Origin: an uncultured delta proteobacterium
GTDB taxonomy: Bacteria > Myxococcota_A > UBA9160 > JAFDET01
Direction: 5' to 3'
NCBI GenBank assembly: GCA_947259215.1
Contig: CAMYLJ010000007.1
Coordinates: forward strand, 43,858 to 107,857
DNA length: 64,000 nucleotides
In this document: piece after piece, positions 54,730-62,813 of the stretch
Numbering within the stretch: position 1 is the stretch's first letter
Layout: every line of letters starts with the position of its first letter
Program-made: the position numbers and the translations under genes
Notes under the pieces: model-generated
The model's database searches: none
Told to the model about the DNA's origin: nothing
The model's input: only the letters and a program-made list of their open reading frames with translations

Positions 54730-54798
54730 CCGCGCCGACGGCGGAGCGCCCGACACGGGGGCTTCACGACCACCGCGGGGGCAACCGGGAACCTGGGG

Positions 54799-54804
54799 TA
54801 GGCT
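54799..54804 (+). promoter_or_regulatory. TAGGCT -10-like box, leaderless type (M1 peptidase)
   Basis: TAGGCT ends six bases before ATG 54811. There is no Shine-Dalgarno in the interval and no TTGACA-like box 16-18 bases upstream. Confidence 0.5.
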
Positions 54805-54810
54805 GCCGGT

Positions 54811-57396
54811 ATGCGGGCGGGGCAGGGGGATGGCTGGCGCCGATGCGTGCGGGTGGGCCTGGTGAGGTCGACCCGTCTCGTCCGCCCGTCGCTGCTCGTG
54901 AGCGCGCTGCTGATCTTGCCTGGCGCCGGCGAGGCGGCGCAGCCGCCGGCGTCCGGGGCCTGCGTCCCCGGCGGGTCCGACGTGTCGCCGGACGAAGGCA
55001 AGGATCCCGGCGCCTGCTCCCTGCCGGGCCTTCCGCAGCCGACCCAGGCCCTCGGCGCCCCGGAGGCGCTGGCCGAGGCGGATTCGGATACGGACATCAC
55101 GCACTACTTCCTGGATCTCGAAGTGATTCCCGAGTACGACCAGGGGGCGGTCAGCGCGGTGCGCGTGGCCGGGGTCAACACGATCGACTTCGAGCCGACC
55201 GTCGACGGCCTGACCACGTTCACGCTGGACCTCCAGTCCGCGCTCACGGTGAACGCCGTGACGGGCTCGGTGGCGAGCTGGCTGCGCATTGGGGACACGA
55301 TCGAGATCACGCTCGACCGCGCCTACGACGCGGGCGAGCCGGTCCAGGTGGCCGTGGATTATGACGGCATTCCCCTCGATGCGGGATTCGGATCGTTCCG
55401 CTGGTGGCTGAGGAACGGCGAGCTGGTGGTCGCGACGCTCTCGGAGCCTTTCTACGCCCGGACCTGGTGGCCCTGCAAGGACTCGCTCGACGACAAGGCC
55501 ACCATGCAGATGCACGTGACGGTCCCCTCCGGCATGGTGGCGCTCTCCAACGGGATCGAGATGGGGAGCCAGGCGCTGCCGGGGAACCGCACCCGGTACC
55601 TGTGGCACGAGACGCGTCCCATGATCCCGTACCTGGCCTCGTTGGCCATCAGCGGCTACGAGCGGTACGAGCTCCAGTACGACTACGACGCCGGCGGCAC
55701 GCCCGCCAGCATGTCCGTGCCCTGCTACGTCTACCCGGATCATTGGGACTACAGCGCGGGGGAGCCCCAGGCCGCGCACAAGACCGGCTGCGACGAGCTT
55801 CCGGGAATGCTCGGGACCTTCGCCGGGCTCTTCGGCGAGTATCCCTTCGTCGACGAGAAGTACGGCGTCGTCGAGACCGGCGGCACCGGCGGCCTGGTGG
55901 CGAGCATGGAGCACCAGACCCTGAGCAGCATGTGGCGACTCAACAGCTACAGCGACATCATGGCGCACGAGCTGGCGCATCAGTGGTGGGGGGACGAAGT
56001 CACCTGCCAGACCTGGTACGACATCTGGCTGAACGAGGGATTCGCGTCCTACGGCGAGGCTCTCTACCGCGAGTTCCGGTCCGGCGGCTCCGCCAGCCTC
56101 TACTGGAACCGGATGAACGCGCGGCGTCCCGCGAACCCGGACGCGCAGGTGTACCGCACCACGGTCGCGAGCCTGGGCAACATCTTCTCGACCAACGACG
56201 TCTACAACAAGGGCGCCTGGGTCCTGCACATGCTGCGCCACGTACTCGGGGATCCCGCGTTCCTCACGTTCCTGGCGGACTACCGCGCCGACTTCGCCGA
56301 CGACTCGGCCACCACGGACGAGTTCACGGCCTCGCTTTCGGCCAGCTTCGGCGAAGACCTGGCCTGGTTCTCGGACCAGTGGGTCCTGGGCCCCGGAAGC
56401 CCGGACTACGAGTGGAACTACGCCGTCGAAGCGATCGGCGGCCAGACGGTCGTGAAGCTGGCGGTGTGGCAGAGACAGGACCTCGACGGTTTCGGCCTCT
56501 TCAGCATGCCCATCGACGTCGCGGTGACCACGGCCTCCGGGACGAGCGTCCAGCGTGTCTGGAACGACGACTGGAGCGAGTACTACGTCCTGCCCGTCGA
56601 CGGGCCCGTGCTGGGGGTGGCCTTCGACGAGACGGAAGGCGACCCCACGCGCAACTGGGTGCTCTCGGACGGCCGTGCCCAGGTGGCGACGCCCCTGACG
56701 CCACCCCCCGTGGTGCTGGCGGCCGACGTCACGCTACCGCCCGCAGCCGGCGCTCCGACGACGGTGGTACTGACCTTCTCGGAGGACATCGGCGACGTCT
56801 ACCCCGCGGACTTGGAGCTGGCCGGAAGCGCCAGCGGCATCCACGCACCGGACGTCCTGAGCTACGACCCTGTGGCTCGGCAGGCCAGCGTCTCCTGGGC
56901 GTCGCTTCCCGCGGACGCCTATGTGCTCAGCGTCTTCGACACGGGCGTCTTCGCCAACGGCAAGCCACTCGACGGGGAGACCGACGAGCTCGCCTGGTGG
57001 GACGATGTGAGCCTGCCGTCGGGCGATGGCCAGCCCGGCGGCGACGCGACGCTTGCCTTCGACATCGGGTGGTCCGTGTGTGCGGACGGGCTCGACAACG
57101 ACGCCGACGGCTACACTGATTTTCCGACCGACCCGGCCTGCCGGGACGCCGCCTGGAACCGCGAGGCGTCGCGCTGCCAGGACGGCGTCAACAACGACGG
57201 CGCCCCGGGAACCGACTTCGACGGCGGTGAGTCGATCTTGGGTGTTGGCAACGGCGATCCGAACGGTGCGGATCCCGAGTGCGTGCAGCCGTACCGGAAC
57301 TCCGAAGCCCCGAGCAGTCGCTGCGGGCTCGGCGCAGAGCTTGCGTTCGCGCTGCTGGCGTTTCGCCGCCTTCGCCGCCGCCACGGACTCAGATGA
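54811..57396 (+). CDS. Secreted M1-family metallopeptidase with C-terminal Asp repeats and CGLG tail
   Basis: An 861-aa zinc aminopeptidase-like protein: signal peptide (LLVSALLILPGAGEA), the M1 beta-domain, and a gluzincin catalytic core with HELAH at 386-390 and third zinc ligand E409 in WLNEGFASYGE. The GxMEN exopeptidase loop reads VASMEHQT. After the catalytic part come Ig-like segments, then Asp/Asn-rich calcium-type repeats (CADGLDNDADGYTDFPTDPA, CQDGVNNDG). The chain ends CGLGAELAFALLAF followed by RRLRRRHGLR: a Cys-Gly motif, hydrophobic helix and Arg cluster, like MYXO-CTERM-type sorting signals. Surface anchoring is inferred. Confidence 0.88.
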   Translation: MRAGQGDGWRRCVRVGLVRSTRLVRPSLLVSALLILPGAGEAAQPPASGACVPGGSDVSPDEGKDPGACSLPGLPQPTQALGAPEALAEADSDTDITHYFLDLEVIPEYDQGAVSAVRVAGVNTIDFEPTVDGLTTFTLDLQSALTVNAVTGSVASWLRIGDTIEITLDRAYDAGEPVQVAVDYDGIPLDAGFGSFRWWLRNGELVVATLSEPFYARTWWPCKDSLDDKATMQMHVTVPSGMVALSNGIEMGSQALPGNRTRYLWHETRPMIPYLASLAISGYERYELQYDYDAGGTPASMSVPCYVYPDHWDYSAGEPQAAHKTGCDELPGMLGTFAGLFGEYPFVDEKYGVVETGGTGGLVASMEHQTLSSMWRLNSYSDIMAHELAHQWWGDEVTCQTWYDIWLNEGFASYGEALYREFRSGGSASLYWNRMNARRPANPDAQVYRTTVASLGNIFSTNDVYNKGAWVLHMLRHVLGDPAFLTFLADYRADFADDSATTDEFTASLSASFGEDLAWFSDQWVLGPGSPDYEWNYAVEAIGGQTVVKLAVWQRQDLDGFGLFSMPIDVAVTTASGTSVQRVWNDDWSEYYVLPVDGPVLGVAFDETEGDPTRNWVLSDGRAQVATPLTPPPVVLAADVTLPPAAGAPTTVVLTFSEDIGDVYPADLELAGSASGIHAPDVLSYDPVARQASVSWASLPADAYVLSVFDTGVFANGKPLDGETDELAWWDDVSLPSGDGQPGGDATLAFDIGWSVCADGLDNDADGYTDFPTDPACRDAAWNREASRCQDGVNNDGAPGTDFDGGESILGVGNGDPNGADPECVQPYRNSEAPSSRCGLGAELAFALLAFRRLRRRHGLR

Positions 57397-57399
57397 CGC

Positions 57400-57428
57400 T
57401 TGACCCGGGTGGGGGTCGCGTCCAGAAT
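57400..57428 (+). promoter_or_regulatory. Candidate sigma70 promoter
   Basis: TTGACC (57400-57405; 5 of 6), exact 17-base spacer, CAGAAT (57423-57428). Predicted start about 23 bases before GTG 57459, which has a GGAGGG ribosome-binding site. Confidence 0.55.
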
Positions 57429-57458
57429 GCGCCTTCAACCGACCCGGAGGGAGTCCCC

Positions 57459-57827
57459 GTGAAGAAGCTTCTCGCCCTGGCCCTGCTGGCGTTCCCGTTC
57501 TCCGCCAGTGCCGACCACATGGACGTGATCCAGGTGAATCTCAAGGAGAACTGCACGCTCCAGACGTACGTGGCCATCAAGGATGATTTCAACAATCAGT
57601 GGGGTAAGAACCACGGCTACCGTGCCGAGATCACCGTGCCGATCCAGAGCCAGGACCTCGCATCGGTCTTCTGGGTCGGCCGCAGCGCCGACGCCGCCAG
57701 CTACGGTAAGGCCTGGGACGCGTGGCGGACCGAGCTGATGGACCCCTCGTCGCTGGCCTCCAAGCTGAACGCGCGCTTCACCAAGTGCAGCGACAACGTC
57801 AGCCGCAGCGGCTGGGACGTCTATTGA
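57459..57827 (+). CDS. Small exported protein of unknown function
   Basis: A 122-aa product with a textbook signal peptide (VKKLLALALLAFPFSASADH). The mature domain of about 100 residues has two cysteines (ENCTLQTY and FTKCSDN) likely to form a disulfide, and aromatic, Asp/Asn-rich sequence (IKDDFNNQWGKNHGY, ASVFWVGRSADAASYGKAWD). It looks like a conserved compact secreted domain; I cannot name it. GTG 57459 with GGAGGG is the only start that gives the signal peptide. The next gene begins within its stop (TGATG). Confidence 0.75.
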   Translation: MKKLLALALLAFPFSASADHMDVIQVNLKENCTLQTYVAIKDDFNNQWGKNHGYRAEITVPIQSQDLASVFWVGRSADAASYGKAWDAWRTELMDPSSLASKLNARFTKCSDNVSRSGWDVY

Positions 57828-58063
57828 TGCCGCTGGGACGCCGCGCGCTTCCTTCGCTGGTCGGGTGGCTCGTTCTGGCCGTCGCGTTCGGGGCCTGTTC
57901 GACGACGTATACCGAGGCCGAGGTGGAGAGCGCGGACTACGACGCGCAAGCCAAGGCGCGGCACGAGGAGGTGATGGACACGGAGCTCGGCGAGATGGGA
58001 GGCCGGAACGCGGAGGCCCTGGGCGGACTGGACGAGGAGGCCGTCATCCAGAGCGACCGCTGA
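57827..58063 (+). CDS. Small lipoprotein of unknown function
   Basis: A 78-aa product: a hydrophobic signal LVGWLVLAVAFGACSTTYTE with a lipobox-like AFGAC, then a short acidic helical domain (ADYDAQAKARHEEVMD). The ATG overlaps the previous stop by one base (TGATG), so it is co-translated with the exported protein gene. No domain is recognised. Confidence 0.65.
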   Translation: MPLGRRALPSLVGWLVLAVAFGACSTTYTEAEVESADYDAQAKARHEEVMDTELGEMGGRNAEALGGLDEEAVIQSDR

Positions 58064-58135
58064 GCTCGCGGAGGTTGCGCCTGCCGGGGTCCTGTTGAAT
58101 CGTCCCCACACCTGCATCCTGGTGGGGAGGAAGAC

Positions 58136-60067
58136 ATGAGGTTCCCGTTCGTCGCGCCGGCAATCGCCGTCGCTCTGGTTTCGCTCGCAGCCCAGGCCCA
58201 GATGCCGGCCCCGCCGGATGCTCGGAAGATGCTCGCGGACGACTACGAGGGCACGAGCTACTCGCCCTACGCGGCGCGAGAGCTCGGCGACGGCGAGTCT
58301 CCGAGCCGCCTGCTGTGGGGCGACACCCACCTCCACACCGCCATGTCCATGGATGCCGGCGCCTTCGGCAACCGGCTGGGCATCGCGGAGGCCTACCGCT
58401 TCGCCCGCGGCGAGGAGATCGTCTCCTCCACCGGCATGCCCGCGCGGCTCTCCCGGCCCCTCGACTTCCTGGTCGTCGCGGATCACTCGGACAACATGGG
58501 GTTCTTCCCGGACCTGTTCGCGGGCAAGCCGAACATCCTGTCGGTTCCGAAGGGCAAGGAGTGGTACGACCGGGTCCAGGCGGGGGAGGGCGTCGAGGTG
58601 GCGCTGGAGCTGATCGGTCTGTTCTCCCAGGGGCAGTGGCCGAAGGGTCTGGAGTACACGCCCGATACCGCAGCCTACAAGTCGGCCTGGCAGGAGACCA
58701 TCGACACCGCGGAGGAGTACAACGATCCGGGGGACTTCACGGCCTTCATCGGCTTCGAGTGGACCTCGCTCATCCAGGGCAACAACATGCACCGGGTCGT
58801 CATCTACCGGGACGACGCCTCCAAGGCCTCGCAGCTGGTCGCCTACACCACCCTGCCACCCCTCGGCAGCCCGAACCCGCGCGACCTCTGGAAGTGGATG
58901 ACGGCCTACGAGAAGAAGACCGGCGGCGACGTGCTCGCCATCGCCCACAACGGGAACCTCTCCAACGGCATCATGTTCCCGCTGGAGGCCCAGTGGGACG
59001 GCACCGCGCTGGACGAGACCTACGTGACCCAGCGCCGGCGCTGGGAGCCGCTCTACGAGAGCACCCAGATCAAGGGCGACGGCGAGACCCATCCCTTCCT
59101 GTCGCCGAACGACGAGTTCGCCGACTACGAGACCTGGGACATCGGCAACCTCGACGTGTCCGAGTCCAAGACCGACGCCATGCTGGCCGGAGAGTACGCC
59201 CGCGAGGCGCTCAAGCGCGGCTTCCTGCTCGAGGAGCGCCTGGGCACGAATCCGTACAAGTTCGGCCAGATCGGCTCCACCGACAGCCACACCTCGCTGG
59301 CCACCGCCCAGGAGGACAACTTCTTCGGCAAGCATTCGGGGGCCGAGCCCAACCCCGAGCGCATGACCCATGCGTTCATGGAGACCGAGAAGGGAAGGAT
59401 CATGGGCTGGCAGCAGGTCGCCTCGGGCCTCGCGGCCGTCTGGGCCACCGAGAACACCCGCGAGGCGATCTTCGACGCCATGGAGCGCCGGGAGACCTAC
59501 GCCACGACCGGCAGCCGCATGGCGCTGCGCTTCTTCGGCGGCTGGGGCTTCACGCCGAAAGACCTGGACAGCCGCACGCCGGCCCTGGCCGGCTACAAGA
59601 AAGGCGTGCCCATGGGCGGCGATCTCCCGGCGCGCGGGGGCGCGAAGGCGCCGAGCTTCATGGTGTACGCCCTGCGCGACCCGATCGGGGGCAACCTCGA
59701 CCGCATCCAGATCGTGAAGGGCTGGCTCGACAGCGCGGGCAAGACCCACGAGAAGGTCCACGACGTCGTCTGGTCGGGCGACCGCAAGCCGGGCCGGGAC
59801 GGGAAACTGCCGCCGGTCGGAAACACCGTGGACGCCGCCCGGGCGAGCTACGCCAACACCCTCGGAGCCTCGGAACTCGGGACCGTCTGGAACGACCCGG
59901 ACTTCGATCCTTCCCAGAAGGCCTTCTACTACGCCCGGGTGATCGAGATCCCGACGCCGCGCTGGTCCACCTACGACGCGTACCGCTTCGGCATCCCGAT
60001 CCCGCAGGGCGCTCCGACGTCGACCCAGGAGCGCGCCTACACCTCGCCCATCTGGTACACGCCCTGA
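58136..60067 (+). CDS. DUF3604 (PHP-like) exported protein
   Basis: A 643-aa protein with a signal peptide (VAPAIAVALVSLAAQA) and the DUF3604 fold, a relative of PHP phosphoesterases. Motifs are LLWGDTHLHTAMSMDAG, DFLVVADHSDNMGF, FIGFEWTS, NMHRVVIYRDD, LAIAHNGNLSNG, the QIGSTDSHTSLA motif, and TYATTGSRMALRFFGGW. The His and Asp residues of a metal site are in place. Function is not established; it is abundant in marine and soil deltaproteobacteria. ATG 58136 has GGGGAGGAAG. The next gene is an amidohydrolase 36 bases downstream. Confidence 0.9.
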   Translation: MRFPFVAPAIAVALVSLAAQAQMPAPPDARKMLADDYEGTSYSPYAARELGDGESPSRLLWGDTHLHTAMSMDAGAFGNRLGIAEAYRFARGEEIVSSTGMPARLSRPLDFLVVADHSDNMGFFPDLFAGKPNILSVPKGKEWYDRVQAGEGVEVALELIGLFSQGQWPKGLEYTPDTAAYKSAWQETIDTAEEYNDPGDFTAFIGFEWTSLIQGNNMHRVVIYRDDASKASQLVAYTTLPPLGSPNPRDLWKWMTAYEKKTGGDVLAIAHNGNLSNGIMFPLEAQWDGTALDETYVTQRRRWEPLYESTQIKGDGETHPFLSPNDEFADYETWDIGNLDVSESKTDAMLAGEYAREALKRGFLLEERLGTNPYKFGQIGSTDSHTSLATAQEDNFFGKHSGAEPNPERMTHAFMETEKGRIMGWQQVASGLAAVWATENTREAIFDAMERRETYATTGSRMALRFFGGWGFTPKDLDSRTPALAGYKKGVPMGGDLPARGGAKAPSFMVYALRDPIGGNLDRIQIVKGWLDSAGKTHEKVHDVVWSGDRKPGRDGKLPPVGNTVDAARASYANTLGASELGTVWNDPDFDPSQKAFYYARVIEIPTPRWSTYDAYRFGIPIPQGAPTSTQERAYTSPIWYTP

Positions 60068-60103
60068 CCCGGGCTCGTACGCCAACTCCGGGGAGATCCC
60101 GCG

Positions 60104-61294
60104 ATGAAGTGCGTGGACTGGTTCATCGACGCCGACACCCACATCACCGAGCCCGGAGACGTCTGGACGTCGCGGCTGCCGCGGAAGTTCCAGGACGCGG
60201 CGCCGCGCATGATCCGCACCGACGACGGGGTCGACGTCTGGCGCTTCGGGCGCGCCGAGCGCCAGATTCCGGTGGGTGCCACCGCGGTGGCGGGCTGGCC
60301 GCAGCCCTTCCCCTCGATCCCGCGGAACCTGGACGAGTGCCCGCCCGCCGCCTACGACGCCAAGGCGCGTCTCGCATACATGGACGAGATCGGCGCCTGG
60401 GCGATGGCCCTCTACCCGAACATCGGAGGCTTCGGGAGCGAGACCTTCCTCGGGCTGGACGACCCGGAGCTGATGCTCGCGTGCGTGCGGGCCTACAACG
60501 ACTGGCTGATCGAGTGGATCGCTCCCGATCCCCGCCGCTTCATCCCGGTGATGGCGACCCCGTTCTGGGACGTGGCGGCCGCGGTCGCGGAGATCAAGCG
60601 CTGCCGCGAGCTGGGGCATCGGGCGATCCTCTTCACGAGCGCTCCCCAGGACTTCGGCATGCCGCTGATCGGCGACCCCCACTGGAATCCGATCTGGAAC
60701 GCGGCCCAGGAGGTCGACCTCCCGCTGAGCCTGCACATCGGCAGTGGCGACTTCCAGGACCAGCTCATGAATCCGGCGCGCTTCGCCGCCCACGGCATCG
60801 GGCCCACCACGGTCTCGGGCTCCATGTCGATCCTGCTCGCCAACGCGATCCAGCTGATGGACGTGGTCATGTCGGGGGTCCTGCCGCGGAACCCGCGGCT
60901 CCGGGTCGTGTCCGTGGAGAGCGGGATCGGCTGGCTTCCCTTCGTGAAGGAGGCGCTCGACCACGGCTTCGAGTACGCGAACTGCCGGACCGAAAAGCCC
61001 GAGTTCCGCAAGCTTCCCAGCGAGTACATTCGCGAGCAGGTCTGGGCCTGCTCCTTCTTCGAGGAGTTCGCGGCCAACACTTTCCTCGAAGCCATCGGAT
61101 CCGACCGCGTCCTCTTCGAGACCGACTATCCCCACCCGATCTGCCTGTACGGCAATGTCCGCGAGAAGATCGACGCGGCCTTCGGCGAGCTGCCCCCGGA
61201 GGCTCGCCAGCAGGTGCTCTTCGCCAACGCGGCCGAGCTCTACGGTGTGGAGGCGCCCGACCGTCCCTGGAAGGCAGGCTCGGCGGAGTCCTAG
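60104..61294 (+). CDS. Amidohydrolase family 2 (ACMSD-like) protein
   Basis: A 396-aa cytoplasmic metal-dependent TIM-barrel hydrolase or decarboxylase. Its start WFIDADTHITEPGDVWTSRL carries the DxDxH metal motif. LARVL-like ICS segments follow, with PLSLHIGSGD (metal His), VESGIGWLPFVKEALDHG, and FETDYPHPIC containing the terminal Asp ligand. This matches the Amidohydro_2 group (ACMSD, gamma-resorcylate decarboxylase and relatives). The substrate is unknown. It forms a unit with the DUF3604 gene. A GGGGAGA ribosome-binding site precedes the ATG. Confidence 0.9.
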   Translation: MKCVDWFIDADTHITEPGDVWTSRLPRKFQDAAPRMIRTDDGVDVWRFGRAERQIPVGATAVAGWPQPFPSIPRNLDECPPAAYDAKARLAYMDEIGAWAMALYPNIGGFGSETFLGLDDPELMLACVRAYNDWLIEWIAPDPRRFIPVMATPFWDVAAAVAEIKRCRELGHRAILFTSAPQDFGMPLIGDPHWNPIWNAAQEVDLPLSLHIGSGDFQDQLMNPARFAAHGIGPTTVSGSMSILLANAIQLMDVVMSGVLPRNPRLRVVSVESGIGWLPFVKEALDHGFEYANCRTEKPEFRKLPSEYIREQVWACSFFEEFAANTFLEAIGSDRVLFETDYPHPICLYGNVREKIDAAFGELPPEARQQVLFANAAELYGVEAPDRPWKAGSAES

Positions 61295-61325
61295 GAGGCG
61301 CAGCGAAGGGTGGAGCGGGGGCTCC

Positions 61326-61586
61326 TCACTCGTCCGCCCAGGAAGGCTTCGGGTCCTTGCAAGCGTCGAGGCACGGGTGGAAGATCGTCTTGGCGCACTC
61401 GTTCCAGCAGGCCACGTCGTACGAGCCTTCCTGCTCTTCGGTCTTTGCGCGCTTCGGGCACTTCTCGACGCACTGGTTCATCTTCGTGTCGCACTTCTCG
61501 CCGCAGGCCACGTCCCGCGCCCCAGCCGACGTCACACCGCCCAGAACCAGGAACGCGCCCAGGGCCAGCGCCACCATACTCTTCAT
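61326..61586 (-). CDS. Exported eight-cysteine peptide with four CX3C motifs
   Basis: An 86-aa product: signal peptide (KSMVALALGAFLVLGG, cut near SAGA), then a mature chain of about 62 residues with eight cysteines as four CxxxC pairs: CGEKC, CVEKC, CWNEC and CLDAC. The first two are six residues apart and the last two seven, with a charged linker between the halves. The helix-CX3C-CX3C pattern resembles two helical hairpins each stapled by disulfides. The family is unknown to me. The ATG at 61586 has a GGAGAGGG ribosome-binding site. Confidence 0.75.
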   Translation of the reverse strand: MKSMVALALGAFLVLGGVTSAGARDVACGEKCDTKMNQCVEKCPKRAKTEEQEGSYDVACWNECAKTIFHPCLDACKDPKPSWADE

Positions 61587-61970
61587 GAGACTCCCTCTCC
61601 GCATGCGATTCTTCGGCGCCCGGTTCACCCGGGCACTCCGAGCCAGGCACGAGGCTACCGCCAACCCGGGCGGCTAGACAAGCGCGAATAGCCCGGGGCA
61701 GGCTGGGGGGCGCTGGGCCTGGCGACCACGTTCGACCTGCGGGTCGCGGCGTCGGCATCAGCTGGGGCCGCGTCCCCACAATTCGCGAAGGCGCCTCTCG
61801 AGGGATCGCGCTTCGGCCGGGGGACGCGATTCGCCCGCGATTCACGCAATCCTCATGCGATCATCCGCCAAAGCGTGATCAACTCCACAGACAGCGCGGA
61901 TCCGAGACGGCGATGATCGGCCCGCTGCTTGTCGCCGCGCTCGCGCTTCTCCACTCGAACGAGGTGCTCC
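61587..61970. other. Intergenic region without a supported gene
   Basis: 384 bases upstream of both the Cys-rich peptide (minus) and the toroid fragment (plus). Only short overlapping open frames with no ribosome-binding site are present. A direct repeat CGCGATTC occurs at 61825-61832 and 61836-61843. The base composition around 61840-61910 is less GC-rich than the flanks. I see no RNA gene or promoter I would defend. Confidence 0.4.
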
Positions 61971-62222
61971 ATGAGCACCGCTGTCACCACGCTCCGCTGC
62001 ATGGCTGCTGCACTCGTCGGTCTCGCTTCGGTGGCCCACGCTCGCGACGACGAGGCCTACCGCCAGGGAGTCGAGTGGCTGCTGACACGCCAGCGCCAGG
62101 ACGGCTCGTTCGGGCCGAAGCACGAGCGCTCTCTGGACGATCCCGACAACTCCCGACACGCGCTCTTCGTGGTGAGCTGGGCGCTGCTGACCTCGCTAGG
62201 GTCCTCCGACGTCGCCCGCTGA
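61971..62222 (+). CDS. Truncated prenyltransferase/toroid-repeat secreted protein (probable gene remnant)
   Basis: An 83-aa product: signal peptide (TTLRCMAAALVGLASVAHA) and a single alpha-alpha toroid repeat (AYRQGVEWLLTRQRQDGSFG, then NSRHALFVVSWALLTSLGS). It resembles the QxxDGSF repeats of squalene/prenyltransferase-type and terpene-cyclase-like secreted proteins. Such proteins normally have five or more repeats and several hundred residues, so this looks like a 5' remnant cut off where it meets the convergent PEP-CTERM gene (27-base overlap). GAGGTG precedes ATG 61971. Confidence 0.55.
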   Translation: MSTAVTTLRCMAAALVGLASVAHARDDEAYRQGVEWLLTRQRQDGSFGPKHERSLDDPDNSRHALFVVSWALLTSLGSSDVAR

Positions 62223-62813
62223 TCGGGCGGCTCCGGGGCGCCTGAACCGCAGCCGGTAGTTCTCGGTCAGCCTCGCGGCGAAGATCGTTGCGGCCAGGCC
62301 CGGGAGCAGGAGCGCGGCGGCCCTCGGCTCCGGTACCGCGATCAGGTCTCCCGTGAAGCGGATCTCGGCACGTGTGACCGAGGCCGGTGCACTCGGAACG
62401 GGGACGAGCAGCCCCGGCGGGTCCGGGTAGCGGCCGAGCGAGAGAGCCAACGGGAGCGGCTCACCAGCCGCGAAGAAGAGCGGCCGGAAGGGTGCGATCG
62501 GAAGGGTCAGGTCGAGCGGCCCCTCGAAGGGCCCGATGTTCAAGAAGGTGCCAGTGCCCAACCGGAACAGGAACGACGACGGTGGGTCGCACGCGGCGCT
62601 GCAAGTGCTCTGGCCCTCGAGCACCAGCGTGAAGGAGATGGCGCGGAAGGCCTGGGCGGCCGGAAAGACGATCGTCTGGTTCTTCTCCTCGGGGACGAAG
62701 GTGTAGTCGCCCTCGAGCAGGTCGAGCTCGAAGGTGAGCGTCACCGCCGCCGCGCGGTCCGAGAGGGCGGCGCAAGCGAGGCCGGCCAGGAGGAAAGACG
62801 CCCACCGCACCAA
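62196..62813 (-). CDS. PEP-CTERM domain protein
   Basis: A 205-aa secreted protein: signal peptide (FLLAGLACAALSDRAAA), a beta-rich middle with one Cys pair (STCSAAC), and a C-terminal sorting signal. VPEP is followed by a hydrophobic helix (AAALLLPGLAATIFAA) and a basic stretch (RLRFRR). Exosortase (EpsH/XrtA type) cleaves such tails; none is encoded in this window. Past the usual Arg cluster the chain runs on about 12 residues (PGAARSAGDVGGP), which is odd and overlaps the toroid remnant. Start TTG 62813 or GTG 62810. Confidence 0.8.
   Translation of the reverse strand: MVRWASFLLAGLACAALSDRAAAVTLTFELDLLEGDYTFVPEEKNQTIVFPAAQAFRAISFTLVLEGQSTCSAACDPPSSFLFRLGTGTFLNIGPFEGPLDLTLPIAPFRPLFFAAGEPLPLALSLGRYPDPPGLLVPVPSAPASVTRAEIRFTGDLIAVPEPRAAALLLPGLAATIFAARLTENYRLRFRRPGAARSAGDVGGP

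Noticed and set aside
57821..61135. A 1104-codon minus-strand open frame opposite DUF3604 and the amidohydrolase
   Set aside because: No domain, no ribosome-binding site, and an antisense image of two well-supported genes.
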